The notes below the pieces were generated by a model. That model worked only from the letters and a program-made list of their open reading frames with translations, made no database searches and had not been told where the DNA came from. A stretch of 64,000 nt of DNA, from NCBI RefSeq assembly GCF_002848265.1, contig NZ_CP025422.1, forward strand, positions 1,766,727 through 1,830,726, in the 5' to 3' direction. Below are positions 49,640 to 58,213 of the stretch, one piece after another; position 1 is the first letter of the stretch, and each line of letters begins with the position of its first letter. The DNA comes from Zhihengliuella sp. ISTPL4 (lineage in GTDB: Bacteria; Actinomycetota; Actinomycetes; Actinomycetales; Microbacteriaceae). The translations under genes and the position numbers were made by a program.

Positions 49640-51075
49640 GCCGCGCGCGCACGGTCCTGTTCTGGGTGGCCGCCGCCGCCCTGCTGGCCGGGCATGTCGT
49701 GGTCGTCTGGCACAGCCTGGTGACACGGCCGTTCTGGGAGGATGAGGCGTTCAACCTGACGGTACCCCGCAACCTGCTTGCGGGACTCGGCTACGCCAGT
49801 GACGGCGCCCTCTCCGGATCGACGATCACCCCGTTCGACCCGCGCATCTCCACCGGGCCGGTCGTCCTCCTGCCGGTGGCTGCGACGCTGGCCACCGGCA
49901 TGGACCCGGTGCTGGCGGCGCGGCTCATCCCCATCGCTTTCTGGGCGCTGCTGGTGGCAGGATTGGCCGTCCTCGGGTGGCGGATCGCCGGCCCGGGGGC
50001 GAGCCTGCTCGCGGCCGCCGTCCCGCTCGCGTTCACGGCTGATGCCGGGGTGTCGCCGATCCAGGGGCCGGCCGACCTCCTGGGCGAGATCCCCGCCGCG
50101 GCCCTGCTCGTCTGGGCGCTGGTGGTCCTGCAGCGCCGGCCCTGGCTCGCCGGTCTTCTGGTCGGTCTCGCTGTGCAGGCCAAGCTCATCGCCCTGCTGG
50201 CGCTGCCCGCCTTCGCCGTCGCGCTCTGGGTGCTCGCCGACGGATCAGGCTGGGCGCGGATCCGGAGGACGCTGCGCCGCTCCTGGCTCCCGCTGGCTCT
50301 GGTCGCGCTGCCGACGGCGCTCCTCGAGTTCGCGGCGCTGCTCTCGCTCGGGCCCGCGGCCTTCGTCGACCACCTCCGCGAACTCATCCGGTTCGTCCGC
50401 AGCGGCGGACAGGGAGACGCGGGGACGACGGTCGTCCAGAAGCTCGCCACCCTCGCCGACTCCTGGTCCGTTCCCGCGGCGGTCGCGATCGTCGGCGCCG
50501 CCCTCGCCATCGGCTTGGCCGCCACCGGCGTCGTGCGCCGCTGGCGCTCCGCCCGGGAGTCGGACCGCGCCGTGATCGCGTACGCACTCGCCGCCGCCGT
50601 CGGCGCCCTCGCGTTCCTCGGCTGGTGGGCCACCGCCTCACGACTGCCGCTGTGGGTCCGGCACCCCGCACCGGGCATCCTCGCGTTCTTCCCGATCCTC
50701 GCCACCGTGGCCGTCTGGAGCGCGACGCGCGTGGTGGACCGCGGCTGGGCGCGGATCGCCGCGGCAGTTCTCGCGCTCATCGTCGCCGCGGCGGCCGTCG
50801 TGCACGTCACGACCGCGTCCGCCCCCCGACCGCTGACCCTCGACCAGCAGCGGCACGCCGCCGCGCAGATCGCGGAGTGGGTGGAGGGGAACGATGTCAC
50901 CTGGATCGCTGCCGAGCCGTGGGGCATCGCCGTGGCGCCGGTCGTCCTCGCCGGGGCGCACCTCGGTCTGCACGATGCGCCGGCGATGGCCGACGTGCCG
51001 CGGCTCACCGGTGCGGCGTGCACGACCGAGACGCTCGTCGACGCGGGCCTGTACCGGATCTGCGCGGCGCCCTGA
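49636..51075 (+). CDS. GT-C/GT39-like membrane glycosyltransferase
   Basis: The 479-residue protein has about 10-12 membrane helices. The first extracytoplasmic loop contains TRPFWEDEAFNLTVPRN, with the acidic pair characteristic of GT-C enzymes that use polyprenyl-phosphate sugars. A soluble C-terminal region (about 395-479) has QRHAAAQIAEWVEGNDVTWI. It likely transfers the sugar made by the preceding GT2 gene onto a wall or surface glycan or a protein. It ends the glycan locus, 42 bp from the convergent glmM. Confidence 0.8.
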   Translation: MSRARTVLFWVAAAALLAGHVVVVWHSLVTRPFWEDEAFNLTVPRNLLAGLGYASDGALSGSTITPFDPRISTGPVVLLPVAATLATGMDPVLAARLIPIAFWALLVAGLAVLGWRIAGPGASLLAAAVPLAFTADAGVSPIQGPADLLGEIPAAALLVWALVVLQRRPWLAGLLVGLAVQAKLIALLALPAFAVALWVLADGSGWARIRRTLRRSWLPLALVALPTALLEFAALLSLGPAAFVDHLRELIRFVRSGGQGDAGTTVVQKLATLADSWSVPAAVAIVGAALAIGLAATGVVRRWRSARESDRAVIAYALAAAVGALAFLGWWATASRLPLWVRHPAPGILAFFPILATVAVWSATRVVDRGWARIAAAVLALIVAAAAVVHVTTASAPRPLTLDQQRHAAAQIAEWVEGNDVTWIAAEPWGIAVAPVVLAGAHLGLHDAPAMADVPRLTGAACTTETLVDAGLYRICAAP

Positions 51076-51117
51076 GGACGGACCGACGCCGACCCGGACG
51101 GGTGGGCGCTTCGCGGC

Positions 51118-52476
51118 TCAGAGCGCGAGGCGCTCCTGGACTACGGCCGCCAGACGCTCGGCGTGCCTCCTGGCCGACTCGGAGTCGGCCGCCTCGACCA
51201 TGACGCGCACGAGCGGCTCGGTCCCGGACTTACGCAACAGCACGCGCCCGGTGTCGCCGAGCTCGGCCTCGACGTCGCGCACCGCCTGCTGAACGACCTC
51301 GTCATCGGCGACGCGATCCTTGTCGACGTCGCGGACGTTGATCAGCAGCTGCGGGTAGACCGTCATGACCGACGCGAGTTCCGAGAGGGACTTCCCCTGA
51401 CGCGCCATCTCGGCGACGAGGTGGAGTCCTGTGAGCAGGCCGTCGCCGGTCGTCGCGTACTCGCTCATGATGACGTGGCCGGACTGCTCACCGCCGAGAG
51501 CGTAGCCGCCCGCGTTCATGTCCTCCAGCACGTAGCGGTCGCCGACGGCCGTCTGGCGCACCGTGATGCCGTGCTCGCGCATCGCGACGTGCAGCCCGAG
51601 GTTGCTCATGACCGTGGCCACGAGCGTGTCGTCCGTGAGACGACCGCGCTCCTTCATCGACAGCGCCAGGATCGCCATGATCTGGTCGCCGTCCACGACG
51701 TTGCCCTGCGCGTCGACGGCCAAGCAGCGGTCCGCGTCACCGTCGTGCGCGATGCCCACGTCGGCGCCGAGGCGCACGACGGCCTCCGCGAGGTTGTCCA
51801 GGTGCGTCGAGCCGACACCGTCGTTGATGTTCCAGCCGTCGGGGTCGGCACCGATGACGGTGACCTCTGCACCCGCGTCGCGGAACGTCTCCGGCGAGAC
51901 CCCGGAGGCGGCACCGTGGGCGCAGTCGAGCACCACGTGGATGCCCTCGAGACGGTGCGGCAGCGAGCCGAGCAGGTGGACCACGTACCGGTCCTCGGCG
52001 TCCGAGAAGCGGTCGATGCGGCCGACGCCGGCGCCGGTCGGGCGCAGCATCTCCCCGTGCATGGCCTCTTCGATGCGCTGCTCGACGATGTCCGGGAGCT
52101 TGCGTCCGCCGCGGGCGAAGATCTTGATCCCGTTGTCCGGCGCCGCGTTGTGCGAGGCGGAGATCATCACCCCGAAGTCCGCGTCGCGATCCGCGACGAG
52201 GAACGCCAGAGCAGGCGTCGGGATGACCCCGGCCTCCAGGACATCGACGCCCGAAGAGGCGAGCCCGGCAGCGACGGCGGCGGTCAGGAAGTGCCCGGAG
52301 ACCCGGGGGTCACGGGCGACGACGGCGGTGAGGCGCTTGCCTTCGGCTTTGCGAGCCTCCGCCGTACGGCCCTGGCCCAGGACGACAGCAGTCGCCTGGG
52401 CCAGGGTGAGCGCCAGGTCGGCGGTGAGGATGCCATTGGCGAGTCCTCGCACGCCGTCCGTGCCAAAGATCGGCAT
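51118..52476 (-). CDS. glmM: phosphoglucosamine mutase GlmM
   Basis: Interconverts glucosamine-6-phosphate and glucosamine-1-phosphate for UDP-GlcNAc synthesis. The 452-residue protein opens [20 protein letters not shown] and has the catalytic phosphoserine loop [18 protein letters not shown], the metal loop [16 protein letters not shown] and [18 protein letters not shown] for sugar binding. [14 protein letters not shown] is the phosphate-binding loop. It follows rpsI by 14 bp, the standard actinobacterial rplM-rpsI-glmM order. Confidence 0.97.
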   Translation of the reverse strand: MPIFGTDGVRGLANGILTADLALTLAQATAVVLGQGRTAEARKAEGKRLTAVVARDPRVSGHFLTAAVAAGLASSGVDVLEAGVIPTPALAFLVADRDADFGVMISASHNAAPDNGIKIFARGGRKLPDIVEQRIEEAMHGEMLRPTGAGVGRIDRFSDAEDRYVVHLLGSLPHRLEGIHVVLDCAHGAASGVSPETFRDAGAEVTVIGADPDGWNINDGVGSTHLDNLAEAVVRLGADVGIAHDGDADRCLAVDAQGNVVDGDQIMAILALSMKERGRLTDDTLVATVMSNLGLHVAMREHGITVRQTAVGDRYVLEDMNAGGYALGGEQSGHVIMSEYATTGDGLLTGLHLVAEMARQGKSLSELASVMTVYPQLLINVRDVDKDRVADDEVVQQAVRDVEAELGDTGRVLLRKSGTEPLVRVMVEAADSESARRHAERLAAVVQERLAL

Positions 52477-52490
52477 CGGAGCAGTGGACC

Positions 52491-52976
52491 TTAACGCTTC
52501 GAGTACTGAGGCGCCTTACGGGCCTTCTTGAGTCCAGCCTTCTTGCGCTCCTTGACGCGAGCGTCGCGCGACAGGAAGCCGGCCTTCTTCAGGGTCGGAC
52601 GGTTGTTCTCCGCGTCGATGCCGTTGAGGGCACGCGCGATGCCGAGACGCAGGGCGCCGGCCTGGCCGGAGTCGCCACCACCCGAGATGCGGGCGATCAC
52701 GTCGTAGGCACCGGCGAGGTTCAGCGCGGTGAACGGGTCGTTGATCAGCTGCTGGTGCAGCTTGTTCGGGAAGTAGTCCTCGAGCGTGCGGCCGTTGACC
52801 GTGATGGTGCCCGAGCCGGGAACCAGACGCACGCGGGCGATGGCCTGCTTGCGACGGCCGACAGCGGCGCCGGGGACGCTCAGCACGGGGCGGGGAGCCG
52901 CCTCGACCGCGTCGGTCTCCGGGGTCGACGTCGAGAAGTTCTGGAGGTTTTCGGTGGTGTCCTGGATGTCAGCCAC
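52491..52976 (-). CDS. rpsI: 30S ribosomal protein S9
   Basis: The 161-residue protein has the S9 core from about residue 35 ([17 protein letters not shown]) to the C-terminus [13 protein letters not shown], whose last residues reach the ribosomal P site. The first 30 residues form an acidic extension typical of actinobacterial S9. It is 26 bp after rplM. Confidence 0.98.
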   Translation of the reverse strand: MADIQDTTENLQNFSTSTPETDAVEAAPRPVLSVPGAAVGRRKQAIARVRLVPGSGTITVNGRTLEDYFPNKLHQQLINDPFTALNLAGAYDVIARISGGGDSGQAGALRLGIARALNGIDAENNRPTLKKAGFLSRDARVKERKKAGLKKARKAPQYSKR

Positions 52977-53002
52977 GAGTATGTCCTTAGTCTGTACGGC
53001 GC

Positions 53003-53449
53003 TTACTGGGCGACCTGGTCGAGGGTGTACGGCTGGGGCTGCTGCGCGGCGTGCGGGTGCTCGGCACCGGCGTACACCTTCAGCTTCGACAGCTGCTGGC
53101 GGCCCAGGCTGTTCTTCGGGAGCATGCCACGGATGGCCTTCTCCACGGCGCGGACCGGGTTCTTCTCGAGCAGCTCGGCGTAGCTGACGGCCTTCAGACC
53201 ACCCGGGTAGCCGGAGTGGCGGTAGGCCATCTTCTTCTGGAGCTTCTGACCCGTGAGCGCGACCTTGTCGGCGTTCACGATGATGACGAAGTCACCCGAG
53301 TCGATGTGGTTGGCGAAGGTCGGCTTGTGCTTGCCACGCAGGAGCGTCGCCGCGTGCGAAGCCAGACGGCCGAGAACGACGTCGGTGGCGTCGATGACGA
53401 CCCAGTCGCGCTGGACTTCGCCAGCCTTGGGGGTGTAAGTGCGCGTCAC
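53003..53449 (-). CDS. rplM: 50S ribosomal protein L13
   Basis: The 148-residue protein starts with GTG at 53449 ([20 protein letters not shown]), the usual length, rather than the longer open frame to 53527 that runs through the structured leader. Conserved blocks are [40 protein letters not shown] and [10 protein letters not shown]. It is the first gene of rplM-rpsI-glmM. Confidence 0.97.
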   Translation of the reverse strand: MTRTYTPKAGEVQRDWVVIDATDVVLGRLASHAATLLRGKHKPTFANHIDSGDFVIIVNADKVALTGQKLQKKMAYRHSGYPGGLKAVSYAELLEKNPVRAVEKAIRGMLPKNSLGRQQLSKLKVYAGAEHPHAAQQPQPYTLDQVAQ

Positions 53450-53477
53450 GATAGTGCTGCTTTCTTGTCGAACGGAG

Positions 53478-53527
53478 GTGTTCGTGAATCCCACTCCGGG
53501 GTGGTTCTTCCCGACGGGGAGGAACAC
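53478..53527 (-). promoter_or_regulatory. structured 5' leader of rplM, possible ribosomal-protein autoregulation site
   Basis: In the transcript, GUGUUC (53527-53522) can pair with GAACAC (53483-53478). They enclose two small hairpins: CCCGUCGGG and CCAC-CCCGGA-GUGG. This gives a three-way junction about 30 nt before the rplM start. Ribosomal-protein operons often use such leaders for feedback by L13 or S9. The function is inferred from position; the pairing is visible in the sequence. Confidence 0.4.
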
Positions 53528-53592
53528 GCCAGTGGAGGGCTCACGTTCGGATGTGCGTCTTCCCCGCAGGCAGGGAAGGGCACCAAAGAGTC

Positions 53593-53621
53593 AGCATACG
53601 CCACCGGATCAGCATTCCCAA
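53593..53621 (-). promoter_or_regulatory. promoter of rplM-rpsI-glmM
   Basis: Minus-strand TTGGGA, 17 bp, TATGCT. The predicted transcription start near 53586 gives a leader of about 137 nt to the rplM GTG. The match and spacing are good for a housekeeping sigma promoter. Confidence 0.6.
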
Positions 53622-53638
53622 ACCCGCCCGGCGCGGGT
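53622..53638 (-). terminator. terminator hairpin of the endonuclease/exonuclease/phosphatase gene
   Basis: ACCCGC (53622-53627) pairs with GCGGGT (53633-53638) around a 5-base loop, directly after the stop codon at 53640. In the transcript UUU follows. It separates this gene from the rplM promoter. Confidence 0.5.
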
Positions 53639-53639
53639 G

Positions 53640-54308
53640 TCAGTTCGGACGGACTGTCACCAGGATCGGGCGGTGGTCGCTGGAGCGCTGCGGCAGCGTG
53701 GTGATGCGCTCGATCTCGAAGCCGGACGAGGTCGCGAAGTCGTAGTGCCCGCGGAAGACGCGGTAGCGCGTATAGGTGTGGTCGTCGCTGAGGGACAGCG
53801 CGTATCCCTGGTCGCGCACCGCCTGGCCGAGGTTCTCCTTGAAGACGGGATAGTTGTAGTCGCCCACCATGAGCTGGGGCAGCCCCTCCCCGAGCGTCGC
53901 GAGCTCGGCGAGCGCCGCACGGATCTGGTGCCGACGCAGCGAGTTCAAGGCGGTCAAGGGCGCCGCGTGGAAGGACGCCACGATGAACTCGCCGCCGTCG
54001 TCGATGTCGCGCAGGCGTGCGCCGAGCACGCGCTCGTGCGCGGGCTTGGCGATCCGGTCGTGCAGCGACTTCTTCAGGCCCAGGGTCCGGATGCCCTGCA
54101 GGCGGTACGTGCTCTCGCGGTAGAAGAGCGCGAGGCCGAGCCGGTTGCCCTGCGTCGCGTCCGCCAGCACGAGACCGCCGATCCGGTCCGGAAGCTCCGG
54201 GACGTCGCACTCCTGCAGGCAGAGGATGTCGGGATCATGCTCGTCGACGAGCGCCGCGAGCTCGCCGGCGGCGCGGTGCTTGCGCAGGTTGTAGGAGATG
54301 ACCTTCAT
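53640..54308 (-). CDS. endonuclease/exonuclease/phosphatase-family hydrolase
   Basis: The 222-residue protein opens MKVISYNLRKHRAAGELAAL and has the acidic metal-binding LQECDVPEL (glutamate and aspartate) and GDYNYPVFKENL, with SSDHRPILV near the end supplying the catalytic Asp-His. These are the hallmarks of DNase I/sphingomyelinase-like phosphoesterases. The substrate may be DNA, a phospholipid or a nucleotide and cannot be told. The ATG at 54308 is preferred because the fold begins right there. No signal peptide is present. Confidence 0.88.
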   Translation of the reverse strand: MKVISYNLRKHRAAGELAALVDEHDPDILCLQECDVPELPDRIGGLVLADATQGNRLGLALFYRESTYRLQGIRTLGLKKSLHDRIAKPAHERVLGARLRDIDDGGEFIVASFHAAPLTALNSLRRHQIRAALAELATLGEGLPQLMVGDYNYPVFKENLGQAVRDQGYALSLSDDHTYTRYRVFRGHYDFATSSGFEIERITTLPQRSSDHRPILVTVRPN

Positions 54309-54361
54309 GATCGTCCCCACGCTACCGGTCCCATCTGTGCCCTCGCTCCGGATCCCGGGGA

Positions 54362-55210
54362 TCACCCGGTCTCGTGGTCCCGACGGGCGCGGGTCTGCGC
54401 GGCTCGGGCGGCCAAGAGCTCCTCTGCCGGGTAGCCGACCTCGGTGAGCGTGAGCCCGCGGGCGGCCAGGACCTTGAACTCACTCGTCCGCGTCAGAGCG
54501 TCGCGGAGCACGACGAGGTCACCGACATCCAGGCGCCCCTCCCCCACGGCGGCGCAGGCGCCGACCAGGGCGCGCACCATGCTGTGGCAGAACGCGTCCG
54601 CTTTGACCTCGGCGACGAGCACCCCGTCCACGTCCCGCTCCCACCGGTAGTCGAGGAGCGTGCGGATGGTCGTGGCCTCCTCGCGTGGCTTGCAGTAGGC
54701 GGCGAAATCGTGCAGGCCGATCAGGGTCCTGGCGGCGGCGTCCATCGCCGGCGCGTCGAGTCGCCCGCGGATGGTCGTGGTGTCCAGTCGGCGCAGCGGA
54801 TCGTAGCCGGCGAGGTCGTCGGCCAGTCGATAGCGGTAGCGCCGCCACACGGCGGAGAACCGCGCGTCGAATCCCTCCGGGGCGAGCGAAGAACGGGTGA
54901 CCGTCACGTCGGGATAGGCACCGAGCACTCCGCGCATGCGCGCGGCGATGCTGCCCGCCGGGTCCTCGGCGGCGCGGCCGTGCCGCGCCTCGATCCGCGC
55001 CCACTGCGCCTCGTCGAGGTCGACGTGCGCCACCTGCCCGCTGGCGTGGACGCCGGCGTCGGTGCGCCCGGCGACGACGAAGCGCACCTCGGAGCCCACG
55101 ATGCGAGCGAGGGCGGCCTCCAGCGTGCCCTGGACGGTGCGGAGCGTCGGCTGCGTGGCCCACCCGCGGAAATGGGTACCGTCGTAGGCGATGTCGAGCC
55201 GGATGCGCAC
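54362..55210 (-). CDS. truA: tRNA pseudouridine(38-40) synthase TruA
   Basis: Isomerises uridines 38-40 in tRNA anticodon arms. The 282-residue protein opens RIRLDIAYDGTHFRGWATQP and has the catalytic aspartate D51 in GRTDAGVHASGQVAH. RRYRYRL and FCHSMVRALVGAC are the other conserved segments. The GTG start has a TAGGCT box 6 nt upstream. In many actinobacteria truA follows rplQ; here it stands apart from the ribosomal operon. Confidence 0.96.
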   Translation of the reverse strand: MRIRLDIAYDGTHFRGWATQPTLRTVQGTLEAALARIVGSEVRFVVAGRTDAGVHASGQVAHVDLDEAQWARIEARHGRAAEDPAGSIAARMRGVLGAYPDVTVTRSSLAPEGFDARFSAVWRRYRYRLADDLAGYDPLRRLDTTTIRGRLDAPAMDAAARTLIGLHDFAAYCKPREEATTIRTLLDYRWERDVDGVLVAEVKADAFCHSMVRALVGACAAVGEGRLDVGDLVVLRDALTRTSEFKVLAARGLTLTEVGYPAEELLAARAAQTRARRDHETG

Positions 55211-55216
55211 GAGGCC

Positions 55217-55222
55217 AGCCTA
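55217..55222 (-). promoter_or_regulatory. -10 element of putative leaderless truA promoter
   Basis: Minus-strand TAGGCT with exactly 6 nt to the truA GTG, in the 37-bp gap after the permease gene. The context CTAGGCTGG is shared with the tyrosine phosphatase promoter. Confidence 0.45.
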
Positions 55223-55247
55223 GGACAGCCGCGTGCGCACCCGTGCG

Positions 55248-56786
55248 TCAGATGCCGCCGTCGACCGATCGGATCAGCGCGCCTGGCTCCTCGGGGACCA
55301 TCACCTGGGTCTCCCGGTTGAGGCTCTCGCCCCGGAAGAAGCGCTTCGACCGCGGGAAGAGGTACCAGAGGAACATCAGGACGAGGCCGATCGCCAGCGA
55401 CCCGATGCCGATCACGAACGTGCCGCCGATGCCGAAGAGCACGGTGTAGCCGTAGTCCACATCCCACATGTCGATGGCCGACTGCACGAACGCGCCGGTC
55501 AGCAGCAGCGCCCCGAGCAGCGGGAAGATCCCCTTGAAGAACAGGTCACGCGCCGAGCGGCGCAGCTCGGCACGGAAGAACCAGACGCACGCGAATCCGG
55601 TGATGGCGTAGTAGAACGCGATCGCGAGGCCGAGCGAGAGGATCGAGTCCTGCAGGATGTTGTCGCTGATCAGCGTCATCCCCACGTAGTACAGGGACGC
55701 CACCACGCCCATGACGATCGTCGAGAACGAGGGCGTCTTGTAGACGGGATGCACCTCTTTGAACTTCGCCGGGAGCGCCCGGTACACCCCCATCGCGAGC
55801 GTGCCACGGGCGGTCGGCAGGATCGTCGTCTGGGTGGACGAGATCGCCGAGATGATGACCGAGACCACCAGCACCCACCCGAACGGCCCGAGCAGACCGT
55901 CCTTGATGGCCAGGAAGAAGTCGTCGGCGTTGGCCTCGTTGCCGAGCCCCGTGCCGTCCTCGCCGAGCCCGGCGTACATCATCGCGGCGATCGTCACGGC
56001 GACGTACGTCACGAGGAGGATGACGCAGGTGAGGACCGCAGCACGGCCGGGGATGCGCTTCGGGTCCTTCGTCTCCTCGTTGAGGGCGAGGCAGGTGTCC
56101 CAGCCCCAGTAGATGAAGAGGGCGAGGAGGATCGCCTCGGTGAAGCCCGACCAGTCGGTGAAGCCGAACGGGTTCAGCCACTCCCAGGAGAACGGCGTCG
56201 CGTCGGGGGCTTCGCCCGTGAAGAACTGCCAGAGGGCCGCGACGACGAAGATCGCCAGCGCCAGGTACTGGATCGCGAGGAGCACGTTCTGGATGCGCTC
56301 GCCGATCTCGACGCCGCGCCAGCTCACCCAGGTCATCGCCGCGATGAAGAGCACGGCGACGACGACGACCCGCCAGTCGTTGTTCTCGAGGTCCTGACCG
56401 ATGAGCGACCAGAAGTAGACCGAGGCGATCTGCGCGAGGTTCGCGAGGACGACCATGCCGGCGACCGCGACGCCCCAGCCGCCCATCCAGCCCACCCAGG
56501 GGCCGAAGGCCTTCGTGCCCCAGGTGAAGGTGGTGCCGCAGTCGGGGACGGCGTTGTTGAGCTCGCGGTAGGCGAAGGCGATCAGCAGCATCGGCACGAA
56601 GGCGATGATGAAGGCGATCGGCGCCTGCGCACCGACGGCGAGCACGACGAAGCCGAGCGTCGCGACGAGCGAATAGACGGGGGCTGTGGAGGCCAAGCCG
56701 ATGACGGTGGATCCCCACAGGCCGAGGGTGCCTGCTGCCAAACCCTTGCCGTCGGGACGTTCGAGATGGATGGGCGTCGTTGCCAT
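55248..56786 (-). CDS. APC-superfamily amino acid permease
   Basis: The 512-residue protein has 12 predicted membrane helices and a hydrophilic N-terminus (MATTPIHLERPDGKGLAAG). Family signatures are GLASTAPVYSLVATLGF in helix 1 and YRELNNAVPDCGTTFTWGTK after helix 2. The cytoplasmic C-terminus is charged. The pattern fits the APA/AAT group of amino acid-polyamine-organocation transporters; the substrate is unknown. It is transcribed from a well-formed promoter and is not in an operon with the HxlR gene 98 bp upstream. Confidence 0.88.
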   Translation of the reverse strand: MATTPIHLERPDGKGLAAGTLGLWGSTVIGLASTAPVYSLVATLGFVVLAVGAQAPIAFIIAFVPMLLIAFAYRELNNAVPDCGTTFTWGTKAFGPWVGWMGGWGVAVAGMVVLANLAQIASVYFWSLIGQDLENNDWRVVVVAVLFIAAMTWVSWRGVEIGERIQNVLLAIQYLALAIFVVAALWQFFTGEAPDATPFSWEWLNPFGFTDWSGFTEAILLALFIYWGWDTCLALNEETKDPKRIPGRAAVLTCVILLVTYVAVTIAAMMYAGLGEDGTGLGNEANADDFFLAIKDGLLGPFGWVLVVSVIISAISSTQTTILPTARGTLAMGVYRALPAKFKEVHPVYKTPSFSTIVMGVVASLYYVGMTLISDNILQDSILSLGLAIAFYYAITGFACVWFFRAELRRSARDLFFKGIFPLLGALLLTGAFVQSAIDMWDVDYGYTVLFGIGGTFVIGIGSLAIGLVLMFLWYLFPRSKRFFRGESLNRETQVMVPEEPGALIRSVDGGI

Positions 56787-56794
56787 GCTCAGAA

Positions 56795-56824
56795 CAGTAC
56801 GGCGGGCCGCGGTATCCCGTCAAT
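56795..56824 (-). promoter_or_regulatory. promoter of the APC permease gene (leaderless)
   Basis: Minus-strand TTGACG, 18 bp, TACTGT, then 7 nt to the ATG. This is the best -35/-10 pair in the window. The transcription start would lie within 2-3 nt of the start codon and no Shine-Dalgarno exists, so the mRNA is probably leaderless. Confidence 0.7.
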
Positions 56825-56884
56825 CTTTTTGTTTCGACGACGGATTCCTTGCACCCGATGGAAATCCGCGAAGGATTCCGTGGG

Positions 56885-57250
56885 TCACTCGCGACCCAGC
56901 ATCCCGTCCGCGTGCGTCGCGACCCACTCCATCAGCGGGAGCATCCGCTCCATGAGGTCGTGCCCCAAGGGCGTGAGGCTGTACTCGACGTGCGGCGGCA
57001 CGGTCGGCAGCGACTCCCGGTGCACCAGGCCGTCCTCGGTGAGCGTGCGCAAGGTGGACGCGAGCATCTTCTCGCTGATGCCGTCGACCTGCCGACGCAG
57101 CTCGCCCCAGCGGTGCGTGCCGTCGGAGAGGCACGAGAGCACCAGCACGCCCCACTTGCTCATGATGTGGTCCAGGACGACGCGCGTGCCGCAGCCCTGG
57201 TGGAATAGAGCGGGCTGCGAATCGCGGATCTGAGCAAAACTCACCGTCAT
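56885..57250 (-). CDS. HxlR-family transcriptional regulator
   Basis: The 121-residue protein has the HxlR winged helix: HIMSKWGVLVLSCLSDGTHR, ELRRQVDGISEKMLASTLRT and LTEDGLVHRESLPTVPPHVEYSL. The N-terminal cysteine C20, conserved in redox-responsive members such as QorR and YodB, is present. It is divergent from an NmrA/QorB-like quinone reductase gene. Two GGTACC-containing repeats lie between the genes and one touches its own start, so self-repression and control of the reductase are likely. Confidence 0.9.
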   Translation of the reverse strand: MTVSFAQIRDSQPALFHQGCGTRVVLDHIMSKWGVLVLSCLSDGTHRWGELRRQVDGISEKMLASTLRTLTEDGLVHRESLPTVPPHVEYSLTPLGHDLMERMLPLMEWVATHADGMLGRE

Positions 57251-57279
57251 GTGGGTACCTTACCAAAAAGTGGGTACCT
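57251..57279. promoter_or_regulatory. duplicated HxlR-type operator
   Basis: GTGGGTACCT occurs twice, at 57251-57260 and 57270-57279, 19 bp apart. Each contains the palindrome GGTACC. The first copy abuts the HxlR start codon and the pair lies in the 93-bp gap to the reductase gene. The spacing of nearly two helical turns suits two dimers on one face of the DNA. Confidence 0.55.
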
Positions 57280-57343
57280 GACAGAAGGAATGCGCGACAG
57301 CGGCCCGACGGTTGTCCGGGGAGTCAGCAACGAAAGGACTCCC

Positions 57344-58189
57344 ATGACCATCCTCGTCACCGGTTCGACCGGTCATCTCGGCCGCCTCATCATCGCCGCC
57401 CTCCTCGAGCGGGGCGTCGACCCGCAGGAGGTCCGCGCCGGCGCCCGCGACGTCGCCAAGGGCGCCGACCTCGGCGTGCGCGTCGTGCCCCTCGACTACA
57501 CCGACCGGGAATCGGTCTCCGCCGCGCTCGACGGCGTGGACACCGTCGTGCTCGTCTCCGGCTCGGAGGTGGGCCAGCGCGTGGCACAGCATCGGGCCGT
57601 GATCGACGCCGCGAAGGACGCCGGCGTGTCCAAGTTCGTCTACACGAGCGCTCCGAAGGCCACCACGAGCTCCCTCGTCCTGGCACCCGAACACAAGGCC
57701 ACCGAGGAGCTCATCGCGGACGCCGGCCTTCCGGCGGTGATCCTCCGCAACAACTGGTACACCGAGAACTACGCCGCCGACCTCGCCCGCGCGGCGGAGA
57801 CCGGCGTCGTCAGCGCCGGCACCGGCGAGGGGCGCGTCGCCTCCGCCAGCCGCAAGGACTACGCCGAAGCCGCCGCCGTCGTCGCGATCGAGGACGGACA
57901 CATCGGTGCCGTCTACGAGCTCGGCGGGGACGTCGCGTGGACCTACGCCGACCTCGCCGCCGCCATGGCCGAGGTCACCGGTCGCGAGGTCGTCTTCACG
58001 CCGCTGTCCGCGGAGGAGCAGCTCGCCGCCCTCCGAGCCGCGGGCCTCGACGAGGGCACCGCCGGATTCGTCGTCGCCCTCGACGCCGGTATCCGCGACG
58101 GCGCGCTGGCGGGCACCGACGGCACGCTCCGCCGGCTCATCGGCCGCCCGACGACGCCGCTCGTCGACGGGCTCCGCGCCCTGGTGTGA
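57344..58189 (+). CDS. NmrA/QorB-like NAD(P)H-dependent oxidoreductase
   Basis: The 281-residue protein is an atypical SDR with the dinucleotide motif GSTGHLGRLIIAAL (about 7-20), VVPLDYTDRESVSAALDGVD, FVYTSAPKA and LRNNWYTENYA. This is the QorB-type quinone oxidoreductase pattern. Divergent pairing with an HxlR regulator is typical of quinone- or aldehyde-responsive modules. The ATG at 57344 has GAAAGG upstream. The true substrate is not proven by sequence. Confidence 0.88.
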   Translation: MTILVTGSTGHLGRLIIAALLERGVDPQEVRAGARDVAKGADLGVRVVPLDYTDRESVSAALDGVDTVVLVSGSEVGQRVAQHRAVIDAAKDAGVSKFVYTSAPKATTSSLVLAPEHKATEELIADAGLPAVILRNNWYTENYAADLARAAETGVVSAGTGEGRVASASRKDYAEAAAVVAIEDGHIGAVYELGGDVAWTYADLAAAMAEVTGREVVFTPLSAEEQLAALRAAGLDEGTAGFVVALDAGIRDGALAGTDGTLRRLIGRPTTPLVDGLRALV

Positions 58190-58213
58190 GGCGAGGAGCG
58201 CCGCCGGCCGCCG

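Noticed and set aside
53450..53527. Extension of rplM to an upstream ATG at 53527
   Set aside because: L13 normally begins at the GTG at 53449. The extension would be translated from the structured leader and matches nothing in L13.
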